Position numbers and translations under genes: made by a program. The notes under the pieces were generated by a model that saw only the letters and a list, made by a program, of their open reading frames with translations, ran no database searches and had not been told where the DNA came from. Below are positions 17,520-27,517 of a DNA stretch of 64,000 bases, piece by piece. The stretch's first letter is position 1. Each line of letters opens with the position of its first letter. The stretch is from contig JAJEGY010000028.1 in assembly GCA_022819585.1 (NCBI GenBank), positions 25,477 through 89,476 of the forward strand. The letters are read 5' to 3'. The stretch is from Dehalococcoidia bacterium (GTDB lineage Bacteria > Chloroflexota > Dehalococcoidia > Lucifugimonadales > Lucifugimonadaceae).

Positions 17520-18299
17520 CTATCCGCTCTCTGCTTCCGTAGTCTCCAAACCCAGTTCAGGATCGAAAACCACGCGCATCAACGTCAATCCATGCGGAGG
17601 TGCGTTCCGTGTAGCACTGTTTTGCCTCGGTGAAAAGACAAGGGATTCGATCCATTCAGCCGATCTTGAACCTTCGCCTACCAATATCAACGCCGCGACC
17701 ATTCGTCTGATCTGCTGCCGGACGAACGCATTTGCGCGGATGTCGAAGACTAATCTGCCATCACCCATCCGGTTGAAGGTCGCTCGTTCAATGCGACGTA
17801 CCGTTGAGCCCTCGTCGCTCGAAGCGGCAGCGAACGACGCGAAGTCGTGCACACCTACAAAGTGTCGCGCGGCATCTGCCATTGCTCCGTCGTCGAGCCG
17901 TCGGCGCACATGGTATTCGTAATGTCGACGCAACGGAGAATATGTCAGCTTGTCATTGATGACGTATCGATACTCGCGCGCAATCGCCGACCGCCGCGGA
18001 TCGAAATTGCCAGGCACGACACAAATCCGTTTTACTGCAACGTCGGCAGGGAGATTTCCGTTCATGGCGCTTCGGAGTTCATCCTCAAGCATCCGCGTCT
18101 CAAGTTCAAACGATGCCACCTGGCCCAACGCGTGCACACCCGTATCGGTCCGACTCGCCATCTGGATCCGCCCAATCTGCTCTCCGAAGATCGTCCAAGC
18201 GGCATCTTCCAAAACCCCTTGAACAGTGCGCGCGTTAGATTGGAACTGCGACCCGTTGAAATCGGTGCCGTCGTACTCGACGATGAGCGCCAATCGCAT
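17520..18299 (-). CDS. truA: tRNA pseudouridine(38-40) synthase TruA
   Basis: A 259-residue enzyme that isomerises uridines 38-40 in the tRNA anticodon arm. The catalytic Asp52 lies in ASRTDTGVHALGQV, the defining RTD motif. Other family signatures are VEYDGTDFNGSQ at the start, SFAAASSDEGSTVRRI, and FVRQQIRRMVAALILVGEG. The position between rplQ and rplM is common in bacteria, and the gene follows rplQ by 42 bases. Confidence 0.96.
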   Translation of the reverse strand: MRLALIVEYDGTDFNGSQFQSNARTVQGVLEDAAWTIFGEQIGRIQMASRTDTGVHALGQVASFELETRMLEDELRSAMNGNLPADVAVKRICVVPGNFDPRRSAIAREYRYVINDKLTYSPLRRHYEYHVRRRLDDGAMADAARHFVGVHDFASFAAASSDEGSTVRRIERATFNRMGDGRLVFDIRANAFVRQQIRRMVAALILVGEGSRSAEWIESLVFSPRQNSATRNAPPHGLTLMRVVFDPELGLETTEAESG

Positions 18300-18341
18300 A
18301 TTAGGAGAGCGCCTTTCCGCCGGGTAGATCCGGCGAAGGTG

Positions 18342-18722
18342 TTAGTCGATGAGTTCGATTAATGCCATCTCGGCGCCATCGCCCTGACGCTTGCCTAGTT
18401 TGATGATCCTGGTGTAGCCGCCGTCTCGATCACGGTATCGGTCTGCCAACTCGTCGAATGTCTTGGCTAAAACCTCTTTGTCGTTGATGAATGCAGCGGC
18501 CTGACGCCTGCTGTGGAGGTCGCCGCGTTTGCCGTGCGTGACCATCTTTTCGGCCAACGGTGCAACTTCTTTGGATTTGGCGTGCGTGGTACGGATCACC
18601 TCATGCCTGAGAAGATCCGTGACCATGACTCGGAACATGGCCTTGCGCGGCGCTGATTCTCTACCGAATTTCCGTCCTGATCGGCGATGTCGCATTGTGT
18701 TCAGATACTCCCAATTCGGCAA
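18342..18722 (-). CDS. rplQ: 50S ribosomal protein L17
   Basis: 126 residues. Signatures are [40 protein letters not shown] and a C-terminal [20 protein letters not shown]. It opens with an eight-residue extension (MPNWEYLN, ending in T) before the usual MRHR start. ATG at the MRHRRSG position is an alternative start. It follows rpoA by 5 bases. Confidence 0.96.
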   Translation of the reverse strand: MPNWEYLNTMRHRRSGRKFGRESAPRKAMFRVMVTDLLRHEVIRTTHAKSKEVAPLAEKMVTHGKRGDLHSRRQAAAFINDKEVLAKTFDELADRYRDRDGGYTRIIKLGKRQGDGAEMALIELID

Positions 18723-18727
18723 ACCGT

Positions 18728-19735
18728 TTAGGGTTGCTGCTCCTCTTCGTCAACCGCTTCTGCCTCTTCAGGCGGCCAGAGTTCCTTCTCAACCATGAAG
18801 TTGTGGAGTTCACGGAAAGAGACTTCGCCGAAGTTACGCACTTCCTGCTTCAAGGTTTCGGGGGTGAAACGCATCAATTCGCCCAAGGTGCGGATGGGGT
18901 ACCGCGAGAGGGCGTTGATGATGCGTGAACTCAATTCGTCGCCAAGATCCTTGATCTCGGTATCCAGCAGATCCGACATCTCGTCCGTCGGTGGCCGATC
19001 TTCGGTCTCTGGTTGAGCAGTAATGATGTCGAGTTTCGACTTGAAGATGTTTGCCGCGGTTCGGAAAGCTTCGATCGGCTCAACCGTCCTGTCGGTCCAA
19101 ATCTCGACCGTCAGTAGATCGCGGCCCGAGAGACGTCCCGACATGCCCTCCACTTCGTAGTTGGCTTTCAAGACCGGGGTGAATACAGCGTCGACCGGCA
19201 ACACGCCATGACCCGGCGTGTCTTCATGATCAAATGCCCTGTAACCCTCGCCCTTTTCAACACCGAACGTCACGACCAACTCGCCCTCGCCACTGTCGAG
19301 AGTTGCGAGATGATGTTCGGGGTTCACGATCTCGAACACGCTGTGCGGTTTGATGTCGCCCGCAACAACCTCGCCTTCGCCAGATGCGTATAACGTGAGA
19401 ACCTTCTGAGTCGTCTCTGATCGGGCACGGATACGGATGCCCTTGGCATTGATCAGGAACTCGCCAATACCCTCGCGCATATGGGGGATTGAACCGTATT
19501 CGTGCTGCTGCCCGACAATACGTGCCGAGGTGATCGCAGTGCCCGGCATCGCGCCGAGGAGAACTCGCCGTAGGCCGTTGCCCAAGGTAGTGCCCCAACC
19601 GCGTTCCAGACCTGCGATCTGGAACTTGCCGTAGGTTTCGGAGGTTTCGACTACCTCGAGCTGAGGTACGAAATCTTCCGTCTCGTCTGCGAACTGGACG
19701 GTGGTAGAGATTGGCGTGCGGATACCGCCTAACAT
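18728..19735 (-). CDS. rpoA: DNA-directed RNA polymerase subunit alpha
   Basis: 335 residues. The N-terminal domain carries the dimerisation and assembly motif [19 protein letters not shown] and [20 protein letters not shown] near its end. After a linker, the C-terminal domain includes [20 protein letters not shown], the helix-hairpin-helix part that contacts UP elements and activators. The protein ends in an acidic tail ([15 protein letters not shown]). Gene order rpsD-rpoA-rplQ is the standard alpha operon. Confidence 0.97.
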   Translation of the reverse strand: MLGGIRTPISTTVQFADETEDFVPQLEVVETSETYGKFQIAGLERGWGTTLGNGLRRVLLGAMPGTAITSARIVGQQHEYGSIPHMREGIGEFLINAKGIRIRARSETTQKVLTLYASGEGEVVAGDIKPHSVFEIVNPEHHLATLDSGEGELVVTFGVEKGEGYRAFDHEDTPGHGVLPVDAVFTPVLKANYEVEGMSGRLSGRDLLTVEIWTDRTVEPIEAFRTAANIFKSKLDIITAQPETEDRPPTDEMSDLLDTEIKDLGDELSSRIINALSRYPIRTLGELMRFTPETLKQEVRNFGEVSFRELHNFMVEKELWPPEEAEAVDEEEQQP

Positions 19736-19744
19736 GTTGCGGGG

Positions 19745-20395
19745 TTATCTCCTTGAATAGTATTCCGTGATCATTCGGGTGTCGATCGTGGTGTCAACGT
19801 CATCTTCGTTGGGAACAGCGTCGATGGCGGCTGTCAAATTCTCCGAATCGACCGTGATCCAGTTGGTGGCCTGCCGACGTCGACCAACGTTATCGTTCGC
19901 GGCTTGGTAAAGACCTGAACTCTTCGATTTCTCGCGCCAAGAGATGACATCGCCAGGTTTCACGATGAACGAAGGGACATCGACCTTACGACCATTGACC
20001 TGGATATGTCCGTGGTTGACGGTCTGACGCGCTTGGGGACGCGACGTGGCGAAACCTGCGCGGTAGATGACGTTGTCGAGCCGTCGCTCCAACAGTTTGA
20101 GGAGGTTCGAACCGGTAACACCGCTCAGTCGCGCTGCTTCGTCGAACATGCCTCGGAATTGGCGCTCGTAGATGCCGTATATGTGTCGCGCCTTCTGTTT
20201 CTGCTGCAACTGGATACCGTGATCCGAGAGGCGACGTCGGCGACGTTGTGCTCCCATCGGCCCCGCGCCTCGTCGTGAACTATCCCGCGAACGATCAACC
20301 GCGCACTTTGGCGTGTAGCAACGCTCTCCCTTCAGAAAGAGTTTCTCGCCTTGTGATTTGCAGATTTTGCAAACCGGGTTTGTGTTTCTTGCCAT
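19745..20395 (-). CDS. rpsD: 30S ribosomal protein S4
   Basis: 216 residues. The N-terminus has the zinc-binding set C9, C12, C26 and C31, so this is the Cys-containing form. LLKLLERRLDNVIYRAGFA and the RNA-binding S4 domain VNHGHIQVNGRKVDVPSFIV follow. An insertion of about 20 residues (TVDSENLTAAIDAVPNEDD) lies near the C-terminus. The 196-base gap to rpsK contains a small hairpin. Confidence 0.97.
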   Translation of the reverse strand: MARNTNPVCKICKSQGEKLFLKGERCYTPKCAVDRSRDSSRRGAGPMGAQRRRRRLSDHGIQLQQKQKARHIYGIYERQFRGMFDEAARLSGVTGSNLLKLLERRLDNVIYRAGFATSRPQARQTVNHGHIQVNGRKVDVPSFIVKPGDVISWREKSKSSGLYQAANDNVGRRRQATNWITVDSENLTAAIDAVPNEDDVDTTIDTRMITEYYSRR

Positions 20396-20550
20396 TACCG
20401 TCTCTGTTTCTCGTGACTGTCAGACTTTGGCGTTTTCCCAAGGATCAACGGCGCGACCCATCAAATTCGGGTTACGCGCTAAGTTAACGATTCTAAATTG
20501 GGCGATACGGATTTAACTCCAGCTTTGGTGCCTTCACGCGGAACGCAATC

Positions 20551-20568
20551 TTGCCGCTCAAACGGCAA
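20551..20568. other. Small hairpin between rpsK and rpsD
   Basis: TTGCCG and CGGCAA (arms 20551-20556 and 20563-20568) pair around a six-base loop. It lies in the leader of rpsD, which represses its own translation in some bacteria. It could be part of a leader structure or a weak attenuator. There is no T-run on the coding (-) side to support termination. Confidence 0.35.
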
Positions 20569-20591
20569 AAATGCGGCAAGTTTCTAACGAA

Positions 20592-20975
20592 TCAGACACG
20601 CCGCCTTTTCGGTGGTCGGCAACCGTTGTGTGGGATAGGTGTTTGATCTGTGATCGAGTTGACTCGGATCCCAGCCCCGGCGATCGCGCGTATCGCCGAT
20701 TCCCGGCCATTACCAGGTCCCTTGACCAGCACATCAACCGTACGCATACCATGCGTCACAGCGGCCCTCGCGGCAGTCTCTCCTGCGCGCTGGGCGGCGA
20801 AGGCGGTTTTCTTGCGAGAGCCGCGGAAACCCATCGCTCCCGAACTGCTCTGCGATACCACGTTGCCGTTCGGATCTGTAAACGTGATTAACGTGTTGTT
20901 GAACGTTGCAATGATGTACGCCCGACCTTGAGGGACGAACTTCCGTTCTCTGCTTCTTCGACGAGTTCTCGGCAT
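20592..20975 (-). CDS. rpsK: 30S ribosomal protein S11
   Basis: 127 residues. Family motifs are [55 protein letters not shown] and the C-terminal [18 protein letters not shown]. It contacts the E site region of the small-subunit platform. It follows rpsM by 53 bases. Confidence 0.97.
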   Translation of the reverse strand: MPRTRRRSRERKFVPQGRAYIIATFNNTLITFTDPNGNVVSQSSSGAMGFRGSRKKTAFAAQRAGETAARAAVTHGMRTVDVLVKGPGNGRESAIRAIAGAGIRVNSITDQTPIPHNGCRPPKRRRV

Positions 20976-21028
20976 AGCCTAGTTGGTTGCTCCTGCTGGA
21001 CGACGGCCTGACACGACCGCCAGTGTTA

Positions 21029-21412
21029 CTAATGCGACGGTGCCCGGCGCTTGCCCGCCACGGTTTGGCGTCGGCCGCGCTTGGTGCGTGCGTTTGTCTT
21101 GGTCCGTTGGCCCCGTACTGGCAGACCACGACGATGTCTCTGACCTCGGTAACTCTGGATTTCGACTAAGCGACGAACGTTGAGCTGGTTTTCGCGTCGG
21201 AGGTCGCCTTCGATCATGATTCCCGCACGATCGATCGCGTTCCTGATAGCGGCCAGATCTTCGTCGCTCAATTCCCTCATTCGGGTGCTGGATGAGATGT
21301 TGAGGTCTTTGGCGATGTCGGCCGCCCTGTTGCGTCCGATGCCATAGATACTTGTGAGTCCGATAACCACGCGCAGGTTGTCGGGTATGTTCACGCCGGC
21401 GATGATTGCCAT
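21029..21412 (-). CDS. rpsM: 30S ribosomal protein S13
   Basis: 127 residues. Signatures include [20 protein letters not shown] followed by [24 protein letters not shown], and the C-terminal QRTKNARTKRG-like basic tail ([16 protein letters not shown]) that reaches the tRNA sites. It follows rpmJ by 19 bases, as in the standard alpha operon. Confidence 0.97.
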   Translation of the reverse strand: MAIIAGVNIPDNLRVVIGLTSIYGIGRNRAADIAKDLNISSSTRMRELSDEDLAAIRNAIDRAGIMIEGDLRRENQLNVRRLVEIQSYRGQRHRRGLPVRGQRTKTNARTKRGRRQTVAGKRRAPSH

Positions 21413-21431
21413 TGCACAACTCCTTAAGTGG

Positions 21432-21548
21432 TTAACCCTGTCGCTGCTTGTATCGCGGGTTCTGCTTGTTGATTACGTAGACGCGGCCCTTGCGCCGTAC
21501 AACACGGCTCCCGGGCTGTTTCGCCTTTACTGAGGCTCTTACCTTCAT
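21432..21548 (-). CDS. rpmJ: 50S ribosomal protein L36, zinc-free form
   Basis: 38 residues starting [15 protein letters not shown] and ending NPRYKQRQG, with the central [11 protein letters not shown]. The length and the flanking basic motifs match L36, but the three Cys and one His that bind zinc in the usual form are all replaced (no Cys anywhere in the protein). It lies between infA and rpsM, its normal place. The zinc-free variant here is the only copy in the window. Confidence 0.93.
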   Translation of the reverse strand: MKVRASVKAKQPGSRVVRRKGRVYVINKQNPRYKQRQG

Positions 21549-21571
21549 ATCGCGGATTCCCCCGTTTATGA

Positions 21572-21790
21572 CTACCTGAAGCGGTAAGTTATCCTGCCCC
21601 GGGTCAAGTCATAGGGCGAAAGCTCGACCATGACGTTGTCACCTGGCAAGATCCTGATGTAGTTCTTTCGAATCCTTCCGGATGCGTGCGCCAAGACTTC
21701 GTGTTCGTTCGGCAGTTTCACCCGAAAATATGCGTTCGGGTGCGCCTCGGTCACTGTTCCTTGGACTTCTATCGCTTCTTTTTTTGGCAT
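21572..21790 (-). CDS. infA: Translation initiation factor IF-1
   Basis: 72 residues forming a single OB fold. It starts [20 protein letters not shown] and includes [20 protein letters not shown] and [12 protein letters not shown], all standard IF-1 features. IF-1 occupies the A site during initiation. The gene follows map by 32 bases and precedes rpmJ. Confidence 0.97.
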   Translation of the reverse strand: MPKKEAIEVQGTVTEAHPNAYFRVKLPNEHEVLAHASGRIRKNYIRILPGDNVMVELSPYDLTRGRITYRFR

Positions 21791-21822
21791 TGTTTAACCA
21801 GACTGACCGTTTGTAATTACCG

Positions 21823-22614
21823 TTACTTTGCCGAGGTCAAGACCTCTGGCCCATCGGCGGTGATCGCCACTGTATGTTCGAAGTGCGCAGATAGCGAGCC
21901 GTCGGCGGTCACGACCGTCCAGCCATCATCCAAGACCTTGGTCTCCCAAGACCCCGTCATTATCATCGGTTCGATGGCTATAGTCATTCCTTCCATGAGC
22001 AGGGGACCAGTTCCTGCTTGACCCACGTTGGGTACTGGCGGCGCCTCGTGCAACGCACGGCCCACCCCATGTCCGACATACTCTCGTACCAGTTCGAAGT
22101 CGGCGTCACGAACATACTGCTCAACAGCGTCGGAAATATCACCGACGCGGTTGTGAGGCACACATTGCGCGATGCCATGCATTAAAGCCTCGCGGCCCAC
22201 ATCGACTAGCCGTTCCCGTTCCTCGTCGGCAGTTTCGCCGGCGACGGCGGTTCGTGCGTGGTCGCTGTAGTAGCCGTCGACTATAGCGCCGCAGTCTACG
22301 CTCACCAAGTCGCCTTCAGAGACGACGCGCTCGCTGGGTATTCCGTGCACGATCTCTGCATTAAGCGAGATACATGCCACAGCTGGAAATCCGTAGAGGC
22401 CGAGAAAAGCAGGTTTCGCTCCTTCAGCGCGAATCTTTCGCCTAGCGATGTCGTCTAGCTCTGCGGTCGTTATTCCCGGCTCTAAAGCGTCGAAAACCGC
22501 ATCCAATGCGACGGCCACAATGTGACCGGCAGTTCGCATCGCATCCAGTTCGCGCTTGCTTTTAAGCGCGATACGGCGAGCCGTATCTGGGTTGCTCGTG
22601 AGACTATCCTTCAA
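21823..22614 (-). CDS. map: Methionine aminopeptidase, type I
   Basis: A 263-residue metalloprotease that removes the initiator methionine. Metal ligands are visible in order: the two Asp in VSVDCGAIVDGYYSDHARTA, the His in EYVGHGVGRALHEAPPVPN, the Glu in MTIAIEPMIM and the last Glu in AHFEHTVAIT. An N-terminal extension of about ten polar residues precedes IALKSKRELDAMRTAG. The order adk-map-infA after secY is typical. Confidence 0.96.
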   Translation of the reverse strand: MKDSLTSNPDTARRIALKSKRELDAMRTAGHIVAVALDAVFDALEPGITTAELDDIARRKIRAEGAKPAFLGLYGFPAVACISLNAEIVHGIPSERVVSEGDLVSVDCGAIVDGYYSDHARTAVAGETADEERERLVDVGREALMHGIAQCVPHNRVGDISDAVEQYVRDADFELVREYVGHGVGRALHEAPPVPNVGQAGTGPLLMEGMTIAIEPMIMTGSWETKVLDDGWTVVTADGSLSAHFEHTVAITADGPEVLTSAK

Positions 22615-22690
22615 AACGCAACTTCAATCGCTATTGTACCCGAACTTACGAATTTCGTAGTCTCCGGCAATCGCAGTTCAATGGCCTTTG

Positions 22691-23242
22691 TCACTCAATC
22701 GCCTCGATCAGACGTCCTCGAACATTGTCGATCGTCCCCAAAGCATCGATCTCGGTCACGCGATCATTGTCTCGGTAATAGTCAACTACCGGCGCCGTTT
22801 CGCGATTGTAGACATTCATGCGATGCCTTATCGCCTCTGGTTCATCGTCGACTCGACCTTCGATCTCGCGACGTTTTTCAAGCCGATCAATCAACTCTTC
22901 AACATCCACTCTGAAGAAGACAACCCTGTCGAGAGACACACCGATCTTCGACAGCTCGTCGTCGAGAGACGCGGCTTGAACCACTGTGCGAGGGAATCCG
23001 TCGAGGATCACGTTTTCGGCATCTGCCAAACGGAACTTGATCATGTCTATCACGGTCCCGTCCGGCACCAGATCGCCTTTGTCGTAAAAGGTCTTGGCGA
23101 ATTGACCTAGTTCGGTGCCGCGGTCCATCTCATCCCGGATCATGTCGCCGGTCGAGAGATGCTGATACCCGAGTTGTTCGGTGAGCATCGTAGCTTGCGT
23201 GCCCTTGCCCGCGCCGGGAGGCCCTAGAAATACGATCCGCAT
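22691..23242 (-). CDS. adk: Adenylate kinase, short form
   Basis: 183 residues. It interconverts ATP, ADP and AMP. The P-loop GPPGAGKGT is at residues 7-15, the NMP-binding segment STGDMIRDEM follows, and VILDGFPRTVVQA is the FPRT motif. In place of the long LID domain the protein has a short RLEKRREIEGRVDDEPEAIR segment, so it is the short type without a zinc finger. It follows secY by 57 bases. Confidence 0.96.
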   Translation of the reverse strand: MRIVFLGPPGAGKGTQATMLTEQLGYQHLSTGDMIRDEMDRGTELGQFAKTFYDKGDLVPDGTVIDMIKFRLADAENVILDGFPRTVVQAASLDDELSKIGVSLDRVVFFRVDVEELIDRLEKRREIEGRVDDEPEAIRHRMNVYNRETAPVVDYYRDNDRVTEIDALGTIDNVRGRLIEAIE

Positions 23243-23299
23243 TTCGCTTCACTCAAGCGCTAGTCGCGCTCAACTCCTGCTTTATGGGCGCTTTGGGCA

Positions 23300-24655
23300 T
23301 CACGATCTTACGAACCCCTCGTAGTTGCGCATCATGAGTTGTGCTTCGAGCTGCCGCATCGTGTCCAGCGCAACGCCGACCATGATGATCATGCTCGTGC
23401 TTTGAATGAGTGTTAATGATGCCTCTAGGTTCGTAACTAGATTCGCAATCCATGGAGTGATTGCGATAACGCCAAGGAAGATGGCGCCTCCCCAAGTGAT
23501 CCGCAACACGATGCGCATCAGATAGTCGCGTGTCGGTTGTCCTGGCCGTATGCCGGGAACAAAACCGCCGTTACGTTGCAGGTTCTCAGCCAAGTTCTGC
23601 TGGTTGTGCACAACCAGCGCATAGAAGAAGGTGAAACCCACGGTCAGGATGAAGATCAGCGCCCAATAGGGGTCACTGGTAAAAGTCAGTGTCCGTTGGA
23701 CCCAACTCGCAATTTGTGCCGTGAAACTACTGCTGCTCGGGTCGGCAAGGTAGGTGGCGATGGTTGCGGGCAACGTCACGATTGAGAAGGCGAAGATCAG
23801 CGGGATCATGCCTGCCGCGTTGACGCGCAACGGGATGAACGATGCGCCAGTCTGCCGATACATCTGACCGCCCCGGAAGACGCTGCGTCCGTACTGGACC
23901 GGGACGCGTCGCTGGGCTTCGTTGAAAATCACAACCACGAAGATGATGATGAGCATCATTGCGACGAGCATCGAAACTTGGAACGATTGGTCGCGCAGCG
24001 CCCACAGAGAGCCTGCCGTTTGAGGTAGAGACGCGACAATACCGGCGAAGATGATCAACGAGATTCCGTTGCCGATGCCCTTCTCGGTGACGATTTCACC
24101 CATCCATACGAGCAGCATCGTCGTAGCCGTCATGCAGAGGATGATGGTCACGGTGTTCATCACTTCGTCACCGCCCAATCCAATTCCCGTAATCGCTCCT
24201 TGAAGCTCAAGAGTGTTGAGCAACGCCCAACCTTGAAGGATCGCCAACGGGACGGTGAGGTAGTGCGTGTAGCGGTTGAGTGTGCGTCGTCCCGCTTCTC
24301 CACCCTCTCGGGAGAGCTCCCTGAGCTGTGGGATCACAGGGGTCAAAACCTGCAAGATGATAGATGCCGTGATGTATGGATAGACGCCCATCGCGGCGAT
24401 GCTCAATTGGCTCAACGCGCCGCCGCTGAAAAGATCGAGAACGCCGAAAACCGGGTTGGCTTCGAAAGCTCTCGCTAGCAGGGCTTGGTCAACGCCGGGG
24501 TTTGGCACGTGGGCCAAGAACCTGAAGGCGACCAAGATGCCAAGGGTGAAGAGAATCCGGAAACGAAGATCGGGTACTCGCCATGAATCGATAACTGCCC
24601 GGAACAATGCGGGTAGTGCGGATTGGCGTCCTGTCTGTGCTCCCGTAGTCTGCAT
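23300..24655 (-). CDS. secY: Protein translocase subunit SecY
   Basis: A 451-residue channel subunit of the Sec translocon with about ten membrane helices. The N-terminus has DLRFRILFTLGILVAFRFLA and VPNPGVD, the plug region follows GALSQLSIAAMGVYPYITAS, and the cytoplasmic loops include AQRRVPVQYGR and GFVPGIRPGQPTRDYL. The C-terminal ends QLMMRNYEGFVRS. It is in its normal position between rplO and adk. Confidence 0.97.
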   Translation of the reverse strand: MQTTGAQTGRQSALPALFRAVIDSWRVPDLRFRILFTLGILVAFRFLAHVPNPGVDQALLARAFEANPVFGVLDLFSGGALSQLSIAAMGVYPYITASIILQVLTPVIPQLRELSREGGEAGRRTLNRYTHYLTVPLAILQGWALLNTLELQGAITGIGLGGDEVMNTVTIILCMTATTMLLVWMGEIVTEKGIGNGISLIIFAGIVASLPQTAGSLWALRDQSFQVSMLVAMMLIIIFVVVIFNEAQRRVPVQYGRSVFRGGQMYRQTGASFIPLRVNAAGMIPLIFAFSIVTLPATIATYLADPSSSSFTAQIASWVQRTLTFTSDPYWALIFILTVGFTFFYALVVHNQQNLAENLQRNGGFVPGIRPGQPTRDYLMRIVLRITWGGAIFLGVIAITPWIANLVTNLEASLTLIQSTSMIIMVGVALDTMRQLEAQLMMRNYEGFVRS

Positions 24656-24679
24656 TTGACGGGGGTGGTCCTGTCTCGA

Positions 24680-25162
24680 TTACTCGTCCGAATCGGACGT
24701 TTCGGATGTGGCTTCGTCGGCGCCGAGTATCGTCACGCTGCCACCGGCCGCTTCGACTTTGGAACGTGCGCTGGCGGAACAGGCATGGACGGAAACGTGA
24801 ACGCTCTTCTCTATCTCGCCGTCGCCAAGTAGTTTCACTGTTGACCGCGGGTTGCGAACCAAGCGGGTTGCCACAAGCTCTTCAGGTCCGATCTGTGAGC
24901 CGTCATCGAATAGGTTCAGGCTCGCCACATTCACGGGAGAGTGCTCCACGCGGAATATGTTGTTGAAGCCACGCATGAATGGCAGACGTTTGACCAGACG
25001 ATTCTGTCCACCCTCAAAGAGGAAGGGAACCTTGCCGGTCTGCAACTGTCCCTTGCTGCCACGACCGGAGTACGAGCCATTGCCGCTGCCGTCACCGCGT
25101 CCAACGCGCTTGCGCTTTCGGTGTGAGCCCTCGGCGGGTTTTAGTTCATGTAGTCCTGGCAT
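24680..25162 (-). CDS. rplO: 50S ribosomal protein L15
   Basis: 160 residues. The Gly-rich N-terminus contains RKRKRVGRGDGSGNGSYSGR, and FEGGQNRLVKRLPFMRGFNN follows; the C-terminal half includes VHACSASARSKVEAAGGSV. The last 16 residues form an acidic tail (DEATSETSDSDE). It follows rpmD by 20 bases. Confidence 0.96.
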   Translation of the reverse strand: MPGLHELKPAEGSHRKRKRVGRGDGSGNGSYSGRGSKGQLQTGKVPFLFEGGQNRLVKRLPFMRGFNNIFRVEHSPVNVASLNLFDDGSQIGPEELVATRLVRNPRSTVKLLGDGEIEKSVHVSVHACSASARSKVEAAGGSVTILGADEATSETSDSDE

Positions 25163-25182
25163 ATCGATAACTCGTCTGTTTG

Positions 25183-25359
25183 TTAGGAAACGATCTCCAC
25201 TAGATGGGAGACTCTCTTGATCATCCCCCGGATCTGAACGGTGTCTTGTTGAGTAACTACGTGATTTATCCGCCTGAGGCCGAGCGCTTTTAATGTCGCC
25301 CTCTGCTTAGGGATTGACCCGATCTCGCTGCGAATCTGTTTGATGCGTATCTCGCTCAT
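25183..25359 (-). CDS. rpmD: 50S ribosomal protein L30
   Basis: 58 residues, [14 protein letters not shown] to VSHLVEIVS. The motif [17 protein letters not shown] is diagnostic of bacterial L30, and the protein is the usual length. Its ATG overlaps the TGA of rpsE by four bases (ATGA), which implies translational coupling. Confidence 0.95.
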   Translation of the reverse strand: MSEIRIKQIRSEIGSIPKQRATLKALGLRRINHVVTQQDTVQIRGMIKRVSHLVEIVS

Positions 25360-26099
25360 TGTGACGATTCGCTCTCATCACTTTCAGTTTCGGTAGATTC
25401 TTCGGTGCTCGCTTCAGAGGGCGAATCAGTTTCGTCCTCGTCGTTGGACTTTTCGCTCTCGTCCTCGGTATCCGCTTCGGCTACGTTCTCAGGTGATTCC
25501 TGAGGCGTCTCTTCCGTCGGTGCAACTTCTGGCTTGTGAATTCGGTCTAATCCGAGCCGCCTAGCGCGTTCCGCCTCCGGGTCGCGTAGCATCGACAAAG
25601 CTTTGAGTGTTGCTCGGACGGTATTTACCGGGTTGTTGCCGCCGAAAGTCTTCGACAACACGTCTTGGATACCCGCAGCTTCAATAACCGCACGCACACC
25701 ACCGCCGGCGATCACACCAGTACCTGGCGCCGCTGGCAATAGCAGCACCTTCGCACTGCCGAACTTCGCAGAAACATCGTGGGGAATCGTGCCGTCCCTA
25801 ACGACGATCTGCTGCATTGCTCGCTCAGCGTTCTGTCGACCCTTACGAACCGCATCGGGCACCGAAGCAGCCTTCCCAAGCGCAGCGCCAACTCGACCGT
25901 TATAGTCGCCCACAACCATCATGGCGCTGAACGACAGGTTACGACCTCCCTTGACGACCTTTGAGACGCGTCTAATCTTCACCGCGCGCTCGAAAAGCTC
26001 AGGACCTTCGGGAGTTTCCTCTCGACGGGGACGTCTTCGTTGTCTGCCGCGGCGATCGCCGTCAGAACGTCGTTCGCCAGTACTGGTTTGGGTAACCAT
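25356..26099 (-). CDS. rpsE: 30S ribosomal protein S5 with acidic C-terminal extension
   Basis: 247 residues against about 165 in most bacteria. The core has [39 protein letters not shown] and [16 protein letters not shown], which are the dsRBD-like and C-terminal S5 motifs. A basic N-terminal extension ([19 protein letters not shown]) precedes it. After the core come about 65 residues dominated by Glu, Asp and Ser with few basic residues. The tail probably projects from the ribosome surface; its role is unknown. Confidence 0.96.
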   Translation of the reverse strand: MVTQTSTGERRSDGDRRGRQRRRPRREETPEGPELFERAVKIRRVSKVVKGGRNLSFSAMMVVGDYNGRVGAALGKAASVPDAVRKGRQNAERAMQQIVVRDGTIPHDVSAKFGSAKVLLLPAAPGTGVIAGGGVRAVIEAAGIQDVLSKTFGGNNPVNTVRATLKALSMLRDPEAERARRLGLDRIHKPEVAPTEETPQESPENVAEADTEDESEKSNDEDETDSPSEASTEESTETESDESESSQ

Positions 26100-26101
26100 A
26101 G

Positions 26102-26458
26102 TTAGAATTCAAGACCCTCCGCACGGGCAGCATCGGCCAACGCCTTGACGCGTCCGTGATATTGATAACCGCCACGGTCAAACACCACCTTGTTGATCCC
26201 ACGCTCTTTCGCTCGCTTGGCGACCATGGCACCCACATTCTTTGCAGCATCGATTTTTCCGGCTTCATCAATGCCGGGTTCGATAGACGAGGCAGCAACC
26301 AAAGTCTGACCTTCCATGTCGTCTATCACTTGGGCGTAGATCTGCTTGTTACTTCGGAACACAGACAATCGCGGTCGATCATCCGCACCAACAACTCGTC
26401 GGCGAACTCGGCGATGACGTATCCAGCGAGGACGGCTGTCGAACTTTCTGTTAGCCAT
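26102..26458 (-). CDS. rplR: 50S ribosomal protein L18
   Basis: 118 residues. [39 protein letters not shown] and [20 protein letters not shown] are standard L18 motifs; the protein binds 5S rRNA. It follows rplF by 7 bases and is 2 bases from rpsE. Confidence 0.97.
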   Translation of the reverse strand: MANRKFDSRPRWIRHRRVRRRVVGADDRPRLSVFRSNKQIYAQVIDDMEGQTLVAASSIEPGIDEAGKIDAAKNVGAMVAKRAKERGINKVVFDRGGYQYHGRVKALADAARAEGLEF

Positions 26459-26465
26459 TTAGCAA

Positions 26466-27035
26466 TTAACCTCCAACACCCGCTACGGTCTTACCGACAC
26501 GCAGTCGCAACTGTTCGCCCTGGTAAGCGATTCCGAATAGCGGAATGCGGCCGGCCTTGCTCTGGAAACGGCTAGGTTTGCGCACCGCGCGGATATTCGC
26601 AGCCTGTTGGCCCACTGCTTGTTTGTCAGGTCCAGTCACGATGATCGTCGTGTTGCCTTCAACGCTCAACGAGTTGTCGCCTATCGGCTCTACATCTACC
26701 GGGTGTGAATAACCGGCCAACAGCTCTAAGCCCTTGCCTTTTTGCGTGGCACGATATCCGGTGCCGTACATAATGAGCCGCTTGCTGAAACCTTCGCTCA
26801 CACCTACGACCATGTTGTTGATCAAGCTACGGGTCAGGCCGTGCTTCGACCTTTGGTCGCTAGATTCGTCTGAACGGGTCACGACGATTTCCGAACCATT
26901 CACATCAACGCCGATGCCGTCTTGGAGCTTCTGACTCAACTCGCCCAAACGGCCCTTTACCGATACCTGACCGTTCGCGACCTTGACATCGACACCGCTG
27001 GGAAGCGTGATTGGACTTTTTCCTACTCTGGACAC
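26466..27035 (-). CDS. rplF: 50S ribosomal protein L6
   Basis: 189 residues. MSRVGKSPITLPSGVDVKV opens the protein, and the second repeat carries the 23S-binding segment VTGPDKQAVGQQAANIRAVR with the final GIAYQGEQLRLRVGKTVAG. It is slightly longer than the usual 175-180. It follows rpsH by 38 bases. Confidence 0.97.
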   Translation of the reverse strand: MSRVGKSPITLPSGVDVKVANGQVSVKGRLGELSQKLQDGIGVDVNGSEIVVTRSDESSDQRSKHGLTRSLINNMVVGVSEGFSKRLIMYGTGYRATQKGKGLELLAGYSHPVDVEPIGDNSLSVEGNTTIIVTGPDKQAVGQQAANIRAVRKPSRFQSKAGRIPLFGIAYQGEQLRLRVGKTVAGVGG

Positions 27036-27073
27036 TTCGATATATCCCGCTTGGTTGGTTTCACCTGCTCAGA

Positions 27074-27475
27074 TCACCACACGTAAAACAGCAGCTCGCC
27101 GCCAACTCCTGATCTGCGGGCCTGCTCTGATGTCATCACGCCCTTGGAAGTCGACAGAAAAGCGACGCCACGCCCGCCGAAGTATCGCGGGATCTCATTC
27201 TTACCGACGTAGATCCGGCGACCCGGCTTGCTTACGCGTTTCAGACCAGTTATCACCGATTCATCGTTGTCTTCGTAGTAACGGAGCGTCACTTCAAAAT
27301 CGGCTTTAACGCCATCGCGGTGTGTCTGCACATTCGAGACGAAACCCTCGTCGCGCATCAAACGCAACAGAGAGCGCTTCATCTTGGAATGCGGTATCAC
27401 TACCTTTTCGTGATGCGACATGACCGCGTTGCGGATGCGCGTCAGCATGTCTGATATGGGATCGGTGACTGGCAT
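27074..27475 (-). CDS. rpsH: 30S ribosomal protein S8
   Basis: 133 residues. DPISDMLTRIRNAVMSHHEK opens the protein; the C-terminal RNA-binding part has GLKRVSKPGRRIYVGKNEIP and STSKGVMTSEQARRSGVGGE, both diagnostic. It binds the central domain of 16S rRNA and in E. coli represses the spc operon. It follows rpsN by 42 bases. Confidence 0.97.
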   Translation of the reverse strand: MPVTDPISDMLTRIRNAVMSHHEKVVIPHSKMKRSLLRLMRDEGFVSNVQTHRDGVKADFEVTLRYYEDNDESVITGLKRVSKPGRRIYVGKNEIPRYFGGRGVAFLSTSKGVMTSEQARRSGVGGELLFYVW

Positions 27476-27517
27476 TGGATGTTTAGTTCGTTGATCTCGC
27501 CGTTCGTATTTCGGCGT